Shown: one piece after another, positions 43,301 through 58,300 of the stretch
Layout: each line of letters begins with the position of its first letter
How positions within the stretch are numbered: the first letter of the stretch is position 1
Origin: Oreocharis arfaki
Taxonomy: Eukaryota; Chordata; Aves; Passeriformes; Paramythiidae
Length of the DNA stretch: 64,000 nt
Direction of reading: 5' to 3'
Assembly (NCBI GenBank): GCA_013398015.1
Contig: VZRR01011618.1
Coordinates: 1-64,000 of the forward strand
Made by a program: the position numbers and the translations under genes
The notes under the pieces: generated by a model
The model's database searches: none
What the model was told of the DNA's origin: nothing
What the model saw: only the letters and a program-made list of their open reading frames with translations

Positions 43301-46300
43301 AAAGTTGACCGTTTCAACGAAGAAGTCCGGAAGCAGAAGGTTTCCCGCAACCGAGATGCTCCAGAGGGCGGCTTCGATGCCATTTTGCAGGCTGCTGTGT
43401 GCAAGGTGAGTTGCTCTGATTTCTAGGGGTTTAAAGCAAAGCAAAAGAGGAGGAGGAGGGGGTTTCTTCCACTCTGTTCTTGAACCAAGGCAAAGCTTCA
43501 GTTTGCCATTTCTTGGAAGTAACTACTAAATTTTTCTTTGAGAAACTGAAAAGTGCTTTAGAAAGTAGAGGCTTTCGTTTTCATGTGCCTTTGTAGATAA
43601 ACAGGCAAAGGAAAAAAAGTTAATGCTATTCCTAGTGTAAAGGGATAAAACTGGAGCTTTTGCCAATGCAAATTTAGGGCTGAGATTTCATTACACAGAC
43701 TTTTGGTGCTGAGCACCTGGGACAGAATCCTTTAAGATTCACATACGCCTGTGTGCAGCAGCACTGCATGTCAGCTCAGTGTGTTTCTCAAGGCTGTGTC
43801 AAACACATCTTGCAGTCATTGACCCAGGTTGACGCTTGGAGCTGGTTCCTACTGCTCATACTTTCCCTCTTTGTGTGTGGGGGGATGATCTCACCTCTGG
43901 GTGCTGATAGCCTGCTCTCCCTCTTTGTCAGCAGAACTGGAGCAGAGTTCATTAGCTTGGTGCCATGTCCTTAGGGTTTTTGGAGATGCTTGCTTAAAGA
44001 TCTTTCTAGAACAAGTAGTTGGGTTGCTCCAGTTTGTCACAGATGAAAGTGTTTGCTCCGCTCTGACATGAGTCTGAGCTTCCCTGCTCACCAGGAATGG
44101 CTCCGTTTGCTATTTCCCCTATTGCTGCATTTTGCATTTTGTGTTTGCTTCAGCCTTGCTGAAAATCCTTTTGGTTGGACATGTTTTCTTCTGGGTCTGG
44201 ATTATGGGAGCCAGGAGATAGGCGTGGTCTGTGGGAGTGATGGGATGCAGGCATGTGGGAAACCAGATCTTTCCTTGCCTGGGTTGGCTTTGCTGCGCTT
44301 CATGGTCTTGGCAGGGCTGAACCTGCCCCATTGGATCTGATGCCACCCAACAGTCATCCTCCCACAGATATTGTTGTTGGCACAACTACAGTGCTGCTCC
44401 CAGTAATCGTCTGGGTATAAAGTCCTTCTCAGTTTTGGAGAGGTGGCTCCCATGGTTAGAGCAGGGATGGCTCAGGATGGTGACTCAGTTGTGCCATTCA
44501 CCATGTGGGTTTTTGCAGTCCCTTCCACCATGTTATTGCAAAAACAGGACAATATTTCCCTCTGGTGCAGCAGTACTTCAGTGTGTATCACAAGGGCTCA
44601 TTTCTGAGGTGTTGATGGAAGGCAGGAGACACGCAAGATATTTCCTGTATATTTGTACAGGTCTCAGACTGCTGGTGAGGACCAAAATCTTTAACTGTCC
44701 TTCTTGAATGCACAGCCTGGTCCCTTCTAAATTTAGAAGATTAATTTAGGTACCATCTAAATTCAGGAATGAGCACCCTCTAGGAAGCAAAGGTGAGCAT
44801 GTGCATATGCATGACTGTTGGCATGATGTGGCAGGTCACGACAGTGAATTTCTGCAGCCACAGCAGTTAATTAATTACTGGAGCATGGGTGTGGGAAAGG
44901 AAGTCCATGGGACTGGTGTGCTAGGCAGGAGAACCAGCTGTGCTGTGACTTGTACTGTCTTGGCAGTCCCAGAGCAGCTGCCTCTGATCACAGCCATGAG
45001 CAGCAAAGACTCTGTCTGTCCAGAGTTAAAAAAGCCAAAATCTTAGGGCAGCTGATTGACATTAGGATGTTTGGTCCCATAGTCAAAATAGGAACTTATT
45101 GCTTAATTTCCCTTGCAGTAACTAAGCAATGGCCCAGACTGGTTGGCGGCCGTGGTTGTGGTGAGGCTCAACACCACTGACATGGGTGAGGGTTGCAGAC
45201 ATCTGGGGTGGCAGTGAGGTGCAGCTTGCTGATGAGGATGTTCTTTGTGTGGAGTTTTGCATCCTGCAGTGACTAATGGAGTATCATGGGGATGAAACCC
45301 CCAGAAACAGACAGTAGTTTCTGTTAACTCAGGAACTATTCCCCCCCATGGAAGGAGAGCAGCACATGGGTACCTCGATGACTTCCAAGGTGGGTTTCCT
45401 CATCACTGCTGTAGTACCCCATTGCATCTCACTGGCATGCTCCAGCTTTTTCCAGGGTAGTTATCACCTTAGGAAGTCCCCTGCCTTGGGGACACGCAGC
45501 GTGTTGCCCATGGCATCAAGGGGGTTGTCCCTGGGAGAGCTGGTCGTGGCATAGCAGAGCCTTGCTGTCTCCAAGCCATGGTGTCTAAACAAGGTCTTCT
45601 CCTCCCCTTCTGAGGTGTCAGAAACAATACCTCCTGCACTGACTTGGTGTTTTTACACTCTAGTGCATAGCAAGCATTTCTGCTGCATGAGCTGCCCAAG
45701 GGCTCTGTAGCACCCAAGTCATTTTTTGGCCTGGTTTTCAACCCAAGGAGTGGGGAAAGTTTGTACAGCTAATACGGACTAAGGAGCAGGCCCAGAGTTT
45801 GGCTCCCTTCTGCAAGATGAAGATATGCTAAATGTTATTCTGGAGGCAATGAAAGAGCCAGAGACAATAAGCCTTTATTCTGATGCTAAAATAGTAAGCC
45901 AGGAATATTAATCAGCCTTCCATAATTACATTTTCCGTTTGCAGTATTTTGGTTTTTTGCCATTCGCTAAGTGCAAGCCTCATATGGCTCACTGGCATGT
46001 GTAAGTTTCAGATCTTACATGCTAAGATGCCGACAGGAGATAATGCTAGATTGGAAAATAAAGCATCTTTTGGAATGGTTTTGATTGGTGCTTGCTAGAC
46101 ACTGGTATGTGTCTCCCAGCCAAGACATCTGGGAGACACTGAGGTGCCTTTCAGAGCAGTACCAAGTGAAGGAGGTTTTGGCTTTTGATCCCTAAGGCAT
46201 ACTTGCCTTGCACCTGTATCTGTTTTTTGCTTCCTAAAAGGTCTGCAGCTGAGAAACTGGGGAGGTTTTAGACAAATTGATGAATCCAGGGGGGTCTCCT

Positions 46301-49300
46301 GGCATCTGAGTGTTGGTAATTGAATGGATTTTATTCCGTGCCCAAAGTATAAATGTAGATATTTATTCAGGCATGGAAATACAGGCTTTGCAGCCTTTTC
46401 AATAGTATTTGGAGAGCTGTGCCGAGGCAGCTGACACAGTTTTGCCAGTCACTGTTGGCTGTATGGAATGAGAAGCTGGTTTTTCAGGGTGCAGAAGGCA
46501 ACTGCAGCTGGTCGTAGGAGTAGGGGCAGGATCCGTAGCATCCCCAGCCCTGTGGAAACATGTCACTCTACTTTGGGTCCAGTCCCACCCCTGCTTTAAA
46601 AATCCTTCTTATCCCATAAGGATCAAAAACCAGATGAGGGGGTAAGCATCAGTACAGGGTTTTTTGTTCAACAATCCCAGTCCAATAAAAATAAATGAAA
46701 TTCTCCCTGGTTATTTGCTTTAAGCGGAGCAGAGTGCTGCTCTGGGTTTCTCAGTGGAAACTGCATGCTGAAGAGCTGTGTTTTCCAGCGCCTGGAAGCC
46801 GCTGGCAGAGGCAGTGTGAGATGCTCCTTGGCATGCCAGCTGCCTTGGGGGGCTTTTTTTGTAGGTTTACAGGTTTCCTGGTGTGGGATCAGCACTGGCT
46901 CGGCCAGCCCATCCAAGGCACCCTGCTTCGATGCTCTGAGGTGTCACATGCTTTCAGTGCCTGCATATTGGCACTGAAACTGTGGGTGCTCATTGCTTTG
47001 TTGGGAGTGAGTTCCTGAACTGAGCAGCCACAGCAGTTTTGATGTTGTTGATGTGGGAAATTGTGTCGGAGGCATGGAGAGTTTGTCTGCAAAGGAATGC
47101 TTGACCCGTGATTTAAAGGTGGGCTTAGCAGGCAGGTGACCAGCACCAGCACCCCTGAAGTGACTTCATAACTGCTGCTTGAATGCAGCTCCTTTTCTTT
47201 GTGTGCAGCACATTTCTAAGGAAATGAAACTCAGATTAATCCTTCTAATCTCTTTGGGAGTTTCTTGGCCTTAATCATTTAAAAAGAAATCGGGTTTGGA
47301 TACTCAAAGAAAAGTGAACTGGATGGGCTTCTGTCCGGTGGCTGAGTAGACTGAAAACTGCTTCTTGCATTATTAGAGCTGTAATCACTTTTGGGTTGAG
47401 TTCTTAAGAAGTTACATGTTGGCATAAAGTTTTAGACTTTTGTCCAGTGGGGTAACTTCAGTGGAATGAATCCTGCTTTCCAGAGCAAAAAAGTCCTCAT
47501 TGCTTCCTGAGCTTCCTCACTGCTTTAACGTGCCGGTGCGTGGTAAAGGATGTGTGTTGCCAAAGATTTCTTCCTATGGCCTTATATGCATCATGGGGGT
47601 CTTTAAAGCATCATTAAAGAAAAGAAACCTTCTGAAATAGGGAGGAAAAAGGAGTCTACTCTGGAATAGTGTCCCTGAGGGAAGAGTTATATTTATTGGA
47701 AAGATCAGCAGGCTTTGGGCTATGACTCACATTTGGAGGCGAAAATTGCGCTGGCAGACGTGGTTCTGCACCCTTCTGCCTGCTCTGCCCTCCTGCTCTG
47801 CCCACGCCAGTGCTTTCCATAGGAAAGGCCAGCACCTCCTGTAAACAGAGCAGAGTTTGGGTTTTGCTAAATAAGCTGAGCAGTAGCTCTGGAGGAGTTG
47901 GGTATCTCCATCTGCACCTTGTTCCCATCAGTGACCTTCTACTAGCTTTTCGTTGTGCTCTCCCAAAGGATTTTTGTGGTGGTGCTCTGAGCCAGGGTCT
48001 GAAAGGAGTGGGATGCTGGAAGTGTGTGGGCAGGGAAGGCGTGAGGCCATGTCTTTGCTGGCAGATGGGCAGCGTGGCCAGCCCAAGGGGAAGCTCTGGG
48101 CAATGGGGTTCTCTGGCTCCAGTCTGTGCCATGGCAGGATCTCCCTGCCATGGTCAGCAGCAAGACCCCAGCCCACCCAGCTTAGCAGTGACCTGGCAGC
48201 AGGAGCAGAGGGGGCTTTGATGCAGCACTGTGGTTTGCAAAAATTTCCTTTGGGCACCTCTGGTTCCTTCCACTTCCATTGCAACAAAGTGCTTCAGTGT
48301 GCTGTTACAGGCACTGTTACAGATCTGCTTCTCGGCCTGATGAAAACTTGGAAACCTGGGGAAGCTCCACAGGAGGGAAATGTTTGTAACCTAGATCTTG
48401 CCCCTTTACTTGAAAAAAAATCTGTCCCTGCATCTCTCTTCATGCAAAGACAGTCATAATGTCTGGTCCTGGCACAGAGGGACCAAGGAGGGTGCAGACG
48501 ACACTTCATGTGCTGCGCTTGACACCTCAGTGCTTTCATAGGACCACTACAGCGTGTCTTGACATTACCATGTTTTTAAATAGGCAGAAATTTCTCAGAG
48601 CAGCGCTGTGCAGAGTGGCTGTGTGAGATTAATGCCTAATGCCAAAGGCCCCTGATCTGCTCTGGCTGTGTGCATCCTTGCCCTCCTGGGTTGTGGTGCA
48701 GGGGGATGGAGCCGTTTGGGGCATGTGTAGAGGTGAACAATGAAATAGCAGAGGCACCATGGCTCCCAGGAGATGTGTGCAGAAGGGGATCAGGGCAGAG
48801 TGCCTGGGCATGGATGTGGGTGCACCAAAGCCAGTCCCCTCAGGCAGGGACCTCACTTTGTCTATCACAGCTCAGAAATAGCGTTTACGAGTGGGCAGTA
48901 GTGAAAATGCTGACTGGGGATATTGCAGCTCTTGCTGTTGCCTTGGCCGCTCCACAGAGCTGAGGAAACAAGGTCAGATTAAATGTGTGAGGAGGAAGTT
49001 GGCAGGTCTCCTTTGGCTGAAAAATGAGCTGAAATTCTTACTCTTGGATCTGGGTAGAGAAGGTCTGGTGGACAGTCCGCATACCTTCTCATGCCTTTTA
49101 AAGTAAGCGTGTTGGAAGGAGATGCTGGGAAATGCTGGATGGGCTCCTGACATTTTGTTTGCTTACCACGGATGGGTGGACAGGAGCATGGTACTCTCCT
49201 AATTAATGCTAATGGGTCTGCTGCTGGCCAGGCACGTGGCTGGGACCATGTGCAGGGTGAGGGGTGAAGCGTAGGCTTGGCAGGGGCAGGCCGCTGTCTC

Positions 49301-52300
49301 ACAGGGTTTGCTTTCTCCCAGGAGAAGATCGGCTGGCGTAAGGAGGCGTCTCACCTGCTGGTCTTCACCACGGACGATGTGCCCCACATAGCCCTGGATG
49401 GGAAGCTGGGGGGGCTGGTGCAGCCCCACGACGGCCAGTGCCACCTGAATGAAGCCAACGAGTACAGCGCGTCCAGCCAGCTGGTGAGCGGGGCATGGGG
49501 CCCAGCCCTTGGAGACCTCAGGGGTTGGTGGACCTCTCTGAAAACCAGCCAACCCCCAGTCCAGCAGCTTTTGGCAAATGCAGTGCCTGGCTTAACCCAG
49601 CTTCTGCAATTTGCAAATAAAATTTGCTGTTCCCTTAGGCATTCCCCCACAGTGAATACTTCTGTGATGTTCAAAAATGAGATGGTGACTTAGTGAGTTC
49701 CTTCAGGGCTCATTGCAAGGGAGGGAAAAGTAACTTGGTGTACTGAAGAGCATTACATTTTGCCTGCAAAGCATAAAGGAAGCATAGAATATGTCATCCC
49801 TTTTCTAAAATGTCCAGGGGACTGTCAGCCTCTTCCTGAGGAGGCTGTGCCTACCTTGATGTGGCTACACTAGCAAGTACAACAAAATGCTCCTCTTATT
49901 CACAGCTTATAAGCTGTTTACACTAACAAGAGTCTTAGTAATAAACAGGCAAACTAGCCCTTTTATAAAATGTAACTCAGGGGAGGAAACTTCTGGGATG
50001 AATGAGCACTTGCCTGCCACCTCATTATCTCATCCTTCTGCAGAACGGTGCTTTATTCAGCAGATCACATACACTAATTATGATTTTTGTTCCTGAATGT
50101 CACCCGGTAAGGGGAGGGGAATCTGGATGGCTGTGGTAAGGCCAGAAGCTGGGCTCTGCAGTGGAACCCCCTGTGGAATCCTAGCAAGTGGATGTGTACA
50201 TAAGGGAGCACAGTCCCCAAAATGGCTCCTTTATGTGGGGTTTATGCTGGGGAGCTGGCATAGGGATGCTGCCTTGGTGTTTCCATCTTTGAATCTCAGA
50301 GACTCCCAATCAGCCCTCCAGTCTGCAAATGAATGAGGTGGTTTTTTCCAAGGACAGCACTGCAGAAGCAGGCGGGAGTTTTAAACTCAAGCTGGTCTCT
50401 TGAAACTGAGCCCTGGTTCATTATTTTGTTGCTAGAGCAGTGTTTCCCTGCCATCCTCTCTGCCTGGGAAATCTGCAGAATTAAAGAGCTTATTGTAATC
50501 TCTTTATGATCCCAGTATGCAGAAAGAACAGGCAATGAATGTTTCTGCTTTGGGAGAAAAAAAAATGATACATTTCCACTTTCTGCAGTTCTAGATCTCC
50601 CTGCCTTGCACCCCTGGAGGTAGCAGCCATTCAGCACATGTGCATCTGCTGATGGCAAAGTAGAAAGGGGGAAGAAATAAACCCAGTGTTCCGGGTGTTG
50701 CTGGGGCTAATGGTGTTGTCAGTCATGTATTCTAGTGAGGAGTGCAGTAGAAATATTTAACAGATTTCTACTATTTCAGTTGGGTTTGTGCTGGTACATC
50801 AGGGACTTCATCCCACAACAAAACACGCCATGCATCTGGAATGAATTTTGCTGTTAGGAAGAGAAGAGCAATGAAATTAATCTTTGTTTCCGTGTTACTC
50901 ACCAGTCTTTCTGCCCTTTTTTTTCCTCTAGGATTATCCTTCCCTGGCACTTCTTGGGGAGAAACTTGCTGAAAACAACATCCACCTGATTTTCGCTGTT
51001 ACAAAAAGTCATTACATCCTGTACAAGGTAAGTGCTGCTGAGTTGCCTGGGCTGGGGGGAGACTGAAACGCCTCTTGAGGCCCTGGGGAGTGGAGGCAGC
51101 TGCAAGTGCATGTGTGCAGTGCTAAACACATGTGTGGAGTGATAAGGCAGCATGCATGTGGCCACAGGCTGCCCGGTGCAGGCAGGCAAAGCTCAGCCCT
51201 GCTAGTCCTTTCAGCAGAAAGCACTAAAGCTTCTTAGAGCAAACAGATATATATGTGTTAGTGAGCATGTGAAGACCTAAAATAGACTCCATGTTAATCT
51301 GGATGTTCGGACGGCTGCCAGCGTGCAGCGTGCCAGAGAGCAGAAACCTGCTCGGCCCATTCTGCAGTGACTTAATCCCATTACCTAATCATGTGCAGCG
51401 TTTCTGCCCAGCTGTGTTTTTCCATCACCAAGTCCAGGGCCCTGATGTGCCACACACAGTTTTAACTCTCCTGCCATTCCCGTTCCCCCCTCCAAAAGGA
51501 AAGCTGACCCAAGGCACAATGACCAACCTGTGTCTAGAGCAGCCCTGCGGGGTTTCGCTGCTCTGCGGATGCTGGGCTGGTGTTTCAGGCGGGGTTGCTT
51601 TTGGAAACCTCTGCCGAGGCCCTCGAGGCTCAAGCAGGAACAACAAGCAGCCGTGTTGCTATGGTCTGGATGCTGCGTTCGCCCATGGGGAGCAGAAGGG
51701 CTGAGCTTGTTCTCCACCCCCTCTCCTGGGGATGCTCAAGGTTGTGAGGGAAGCCGGGACAGCCACCCCTCCCTCCCTGCAGTGCACAGCGGCCTGGTCT
51801 TGCCTCCTCCAGCAGCAGAGCCAGGTCTGTTTGTCCCTGTCCCATGGCCATGAGCTTTGTTTAATATTTGACATGCCTCATTAGAAATGCTTTGAAAATG
51901 CTTTTGAAAGCTCCATGTCAATGGGAGCCGAACTCTACCATGTACACCACTGGGTGATGGGGAAGTATGTGTGGCCTGTGTCCCTGGCATGGGGTCAATC
52001 CCTCCTCATCCTCTGCTTTCCTCTCTGCACCTCAACATTTTAATTTTTCTTCTTTTTTTTTTTTCCTAAGAACTTTACCTCTTTGATTCCTGGAACAACA
52101 GTGGAGATTTTGCACAAAGATTCCAAGAATATCATTGAGCTGATCGTCAAAGCCTACAACGTAAGTGCATTTTAATACCACAGCTGCTGAAGTGAGGAGT
52201 GCTAAAAGCTTGGCCAGCTCAGCTCCCCCTGGCGAGCTCCACCCAGCTTGGCCACCTCTCTCCCCAGTCCTCTCCACACTGCTGGAGCTGGGATGTCCAC

Positions 52301-55300
52301 CCTAGGGGGGCAAACGAGGTGTGTGAGGAGGAGAAGCAGCATGGATACCCAAGAGAGCCTGTGGGACAGCAGAAATTTCACCTCGTGTCTCTTGTGTGCA
52401 GAATTACCCACAAAATACAGCCCCCATCTAAAACAGCTCTCTCTCAGAGCACTCTATCAGTAGGTAAAATAGATTATTTCTTTGTTATCTGATGTTCAGA
52501 GGCCTTTCTTTGCATTGCTCTCTGTGCCGCCCATGTTGGTTTTCAGCACCCTGTCCATTTGGGAGCATCACCATGCTCCCAAAGGAGCCCTGCCTGTGTG
52601 GCATTGCCAGTGCAGCCTGCCCTGCCACAATGAGGAGGACAGCAAGGGACCTGGAGTTGTACTGCTGACCTGATGTCATCCAGCTCCATGGAGATCAGGG
52701 GAGCAGATCAATTAGAAGCAGCTGAATTGCATGTTCATAGGATAGTTAGTGTCAACATTTGTGTTGACTTATCCCTGAATTCTTATGGGTCAGGTCTTCA
52801 TGATCCTGCAAGGATATTGTTGGGTGTTGGGTATGGAGATCTGACCCCTTAACAGGTCAGCCCTCATGTAGGGTTGTGCATGCATGGGGCCCATGGACAC
52901 AGCTTTCAGTGGCTGCAAGCTCTTCTTGGTACTATGTTCATTAGTGCAGGGAGTCAATAAGGACTGCTTTGGAGGAGTTTACACGTCTAGAGCCCATGTG
53001 GGATTGTAGCATGCTTTGCATGGCCTGTAAAGTTCTTTCCTTCCCCCAGCTCCCTGCAGTTAAAGCAGCATGTGGTTATGCCCTAGGGAAGAGTGCTTTC
53101 CAAAGCTTCACCCTCTGAGGAAGGCAATGAACAGCTAATGCTGCTAATGAGGCCCCAGAGATACTGCTAACCAAAAGCCTAGTTGTCCCACTTTGTCCCC
53201 TTGAGGAAGGAGGGTCTTGTGGCTGAGACACTTGACTGGGGAGAAAGAAATGGATGTTTACTCCACATTGACTTTGCACGTGGCCTCAGTGTCATCACGT
53301 GGAAACTTCCCTTTGCCTTGTTTTTGCAGCTGATAGATGCATCCATGCCCCCATTTCACCACCCATCAAACGTTTGCAGATCAATAGAAGCTGATGAAAA
53401 CCACTGGGAATCCTGTGGCTGCACCACCGCTCCCTCCTTCTCTTTGCTTGTGAGCTTTCCAGCACTGCTGGCTGGAAACCACTTGGGTGCTTAGACCAAG
53501 GTGCCCCATGGAATGAGCTCTGTGGGATGACTGCTGAGACAGGAGTTAGTTTCTTGCCTGTTCAGCCAGCCGGCTGGTGGGTGTCGGCTGGGACCCGTGG
53601 GAGTGTTACCAGGAGCTGGCAGCTCCCGCCTGTGCCACGGTCAGCCCGGGCCACCGAAAACCTGGCACCCGCCCAGCCCGTCTCCTCTTGGTAACCTTGT
53701 TTTCTTCCTGAAATGGAGGAAATTCTCACTGAGGGAGACAGCTAAAATTCTGTTTCCCAAGTGGGAGTGAACATTTTTTTATTCCCTAAAGTGAAGGAAA
53801 GTCTGAACCTGGAGAAATCCTTCATCTGCAACAGGGACTGTCTTCTCCTGCGGGGTGGCAGTGGCTGGTGTTCTGGGCATGGGCTCAGTCTCTCCCCTTC
53901 AGTGTTTTGTCCATCTCTCGTCCTCTCTCATCTGCTTCCCTCCACTGATGCACTCATCAGACTTGCTCAAGATCACTTTTCCCCATCTCTTCATCTTCCA
54001 TCTCCCTTTTCTTCTGCCCAGCATGCTGTCCCCTCGCCCTCATCCCTCCAGGTGTGAAGCAAAAGAGAACAGGGACTGCTTTCTCCCTGCCCTTCCTCCA
54101 AATCTCGACATACCTGGGAGATGGAAAAGCTCATGAGAGGCTGTGCCCAGACACTGGGCTGGGTTTGGACTGAAGAAAGCAAATGGGACGCTGGTTTAAG
54201 AAGCACCAAATCCAGGCAGGTCTTGGGAGTGTTTCTTGTTGCCAGCACCAGTTGCCCTCCGTGGTGGCTGTGGTTTTGTCAGAAGACACTGGTGTGTAAC
54301 AGAGCAAAGGGGCTGACAATAATGGCACTGCATTTAGGGTAACAGCATGACTATATAGGGCTAATAAGAGGACTTGGCATCTGTGCAGGGACACAGGATC
54401 AGGTCATACTGAGGCCTGCCCTGGTGTCCTGTTTTCTGCCATGCCCCAGACGGGATGCTCTGGGAAAGAAGACAGGAGAGCTTATCAGTGTGGCAGCTAA
54501 TTTCTACTGGATGATTTGGGGCAGAGCAGTATCCATAGATTTATTGGCACACAGAGCGTTCAGCCCACAGGCCATGGATGCTCCGTATGGTCCCAGTTGC
54601 TACACCATGAACGGCTTCTCTGTTACAGTAGAGAGATGGGAAATTGTTCCTTTCTTTCCTTGAGGACTGTTTAGATTCACCCAGCCAAAACTCATTTATT
54701 TCCTGTCTGTTTCTAAAAGTGTTGGCTCTTTGCTGGCTTGTGAACCCTGCTTTTGTCATCACACGTACCGGCAAGAGGTCTGAACTAGCACTCTTCCGTA
54801 ATCTGGCCTCTTTGGTGAAGGTTGGGGACAAGGAGAAGAGGGATGGAGCTGGCTCTGGATAATAAGCATACTTGTACAAAAAGCTCTATTTTGAAAACCT
54901 TCGTCATGTCTGGACACCACTGGTACAAAAATCAGTTCCAACCATTGGAAGAATTAAACAAAACAATGTCATTCCGAATTAATATTTATAAACTTCATTT
55001 TGTCGTGACTTAAAAAGTCTGTGTATGCAGCAGGGCAGAGAGGTAAGAAGCAGAAGAAAGGGGGTAGAAGCACACCAAAACCTCACAGATGGAAAATGCT
55101 CTTCACTTTGAAAAGTTTTTTCAAAGAAAGAGATTTTTCATTTCTTTTTTCCCGTGGTGCTGTTTCCAGCTGACACTTACGAAAGCGTGCTTTTTGTTCA
55201 GCTTTTTCTTCTAAGAGGCAGAATACATTTTTTCTGACCAGTTGGGTGAAATGAAGAAAGCAGGACAGAGTTAGTGCAGTTTCACATCTTCTCTGTGCTG

Positions 55301-58300
55301 CACAACAGACATTGTAGGACAGCTGCCCGTGGAGAAGCAGGCTGTGCGCTCTGCTGAGGTTTGTGGGGAGGAGGAGGTGCAGATGTGCACACAAAGCTCT
55401 GACCTTCAATTCAGAGATACTCCATTTGTGGTCGAGAATGTTCTCTTCTTTTTCTTGTGCATCCATAGGTTTTCAGTACTGGCTGCTGTGTCTATCACAC
55501 CCATCCTAGAGGGCACAAGCCACCTGCAGGGGTGGTAGGCAGTGAATCTAGTTGTGATCATCAGAAGTCTTCTGGGCTAGTTAAGTCAAACTCAAATATC
55601 AATGTGTGTGCAGGGGTGATTTTTTTTCACAAAGGTGCAGAGATGTCCCACCCACCCTCTGGAAACACCAGGAGAAGAGAGTAAAGCAGAAGAAACCCAT
55701 CTGTCTTTGGGAGCTTGATGGTTTGCTTTCCCATTGTGTTTCCAGAGTATTCGGTCCAAGGTGGAGCTCACAGTCTGGGACAGCCCTGAGGACATTGGCT
55801 TGACCTTCACTGCCACGTGCCAGGATGGGCTGTCCTATCCCGGGCTCAGGAAGTGTGGGGATCTCAAAATTGGAGATACGGTGAGTCTGCCTTTCAGTCT
55901 GTCCCCTGGAGAGGCTGTTTCACCCACTTCCCTCTGTTGATGAGTGGTCCTGGGCAATGAAACACAGTTTTGCTCATTTTCCTCTGCTCTCCTCATGCCA
56001 TGCCATGCCATGCCATGATGATATAGAAACCCACAGAGAGTGGCTCTGGTAGAAGTAGCTCTGGGTGGTGCAGGTCCGTCCAAGGTGAGCTGTGAGGAAA
56101 GAGAGAATACAGGCATCTTGACTACAGCACTGAGCTAAAGGTCTGGATACAATAGTCAAAAATGGGCTTTTTTTCTTTAATCACAGATACTCACATCACA
56201 CTCTCACCTGTGAAATTCCATGGGCAGCAACCCTCCTCTCCTGTGTTCAGTTCCTGGGGTTATTGGATGGCAGTGCAGACTGTAATAAATGTTAACATGG
56301 CATAAACCATCCTGTGCTTTTTAAAAAGCAGAGAAGCTAAGCTTTGCTTGTTTAAATTGAGTACTGATGCAGATAAATGGGTTGCTGGGCTGCAGGGCTA
56401 GGGCAGCAGGGCTCAGGCCAGAGAGGAACCTCCTCCCTTTCTTCAGACTTTTGCTGTCTGAGGCCATGGGTGTGGGTTGTGATTGCCTTATTTGAGAAGA
56501 GTGACTCTGCAAACATACCAGAGCTTTCAATGCTGTGGCATATAAAAATAGTTCGGAAGAGTCAACAGTAGCTGGAGTTTTACCCTGCCAAGTAAGGATC
56601 ATGTGAGGTGTTAAAAAGGGAGGTGGCCCTGCTTTTTTAACTGCAGTTACTGGGTCCTGGATAGGCGGGTAGAAGCAATCCCCCTTTGTTCCTACAGCAA
56701 AACCTGAACCCCCAAGGAAGCAGAGTCAATGTGGTGGTTGATCCTGGGCTCCCAGCTTTGGCAGGAGCAGGGGGATTGCTCCAGCTGCTGTAGCTTGTGC
56801 CATAAAGGATCTGGCAGTGAGTGAAGCAGGGAGCTGGCACTGGCACTGCTCTGTTTTAGGGGCACGCTGAGTGTCGAGGTGCCTGCACAGGCAGAGGTGC
56901 CACAGGATCGTGGGGTCCTGTCCTTCCACCCCCTCTTGTCAGCTCCTTTCTGCCCCATTGCTTCCACGTGGCTCGAGATTTGACTCCTGCTAAGAAAGTT
57001 TCCCCAAAGAGGATAATGCTGGCACTGGACCCTAATTTGGCAGAGTTTCATCCTGGAGCTGTGCGTGTCAGTGGGTGAAAGGGAGCAGGATTACCCTGAT
57101 CCCCTTAGCTTGCTTTCTGATCTCCTTCTCCTCTGTAATTTGAGCTTCTGTCCTAATTGCTTCAGGCCTTGGGAATGGGAGGGGGTCAAGGGAGGTTTCC
57201 TGGGGGTGCAGCTCTCCCACTGGAGGTGGCTGCTGTGCCTTCGTCTGCACATCACCCCTTGACATGTGGGACAGTGAAGGCAGTGAGAGCTTGAGGTGAC
57301 CCCCAAATGTCCCCAGTGAGAAAGCATTCCTTCCTGAGGCCTAGGAAAGGGTCTCATTTCCTTAGAATAAGGTTAATCCTCCTTGCTAACTGGCAGCTCT
57401 GGGCAGTGCTGGCCAGCCCTAACAAAGAGTAGGATTAAATCGGGGGCCAAGCAAGCAACCAAAGTATGGTCTTGGTTTTCTCAAGGAGAAAATTCCTGAC
57501 ACTGGATTGTAGCAACATAAAACGAGTAGGGGTGTGATGTATAACCATTTAATGATGTGTATAACCCTTCTGAGGCCAGGCTTGATAGACGCATACATTA
57601 AAAATGGCCTGTGAGCAGCATGCCAAAAGCTTGGGACTGTGAGGCTGATACACATTTCCACATGCAAATCAGGAGTCCCATAAAACCTTCCAAATCCATG
57701 ATCTTGTAGGCACCTCAGGCCCTTTGCTGCACTGGTTAGATCTTTGACAGTGCTTGTTTTGAGAGAGTTTTCTACTTTTAATAACATGGAAACTGGGCTA
57801 TTTGCTAGAGTTTTGCCCTGTTTATTTCATGGGAATAGGCAGGTTCCTTCCCACTTCACAGAAACCAATGGTCCCTGATGGGGAAAATTGCTGTGAGTGG
57901 CTGACAACAGAGGGTTTTAAAAGGATGCCCAACCCCTTCATGGGGCTGGCAGATGTTGGTGCATAGAGCTGCAGCTGCCCTTGCTGGACGTGCAATTGTT
58001 TGGGGTTTTTTTGCACAGCTGGGAATGAAGATGTGATGCCCTGAGCTGGGCCCCGTCCTGTGGAATTGCTCCATGGACTCTCCCCAGGACATTCGCTCTT
58101 CCCTGCTGGGGAGAACACCCTTGAGAGCTGCTCTGGGGCCACGCCCGTTACCTGACATCTCCACCTGCCCTCCAGGTGTCCTTTGAGGTGGCCGTGGAGG
58201 CGCGGAGCTGCCCCGCCGAGGACACATCCCACACCTTCACCATCAAGCCGGCCGGCTTTCGGGACACGCTGGAGGTGGCCGTGACCTACAGCTGCCTGTG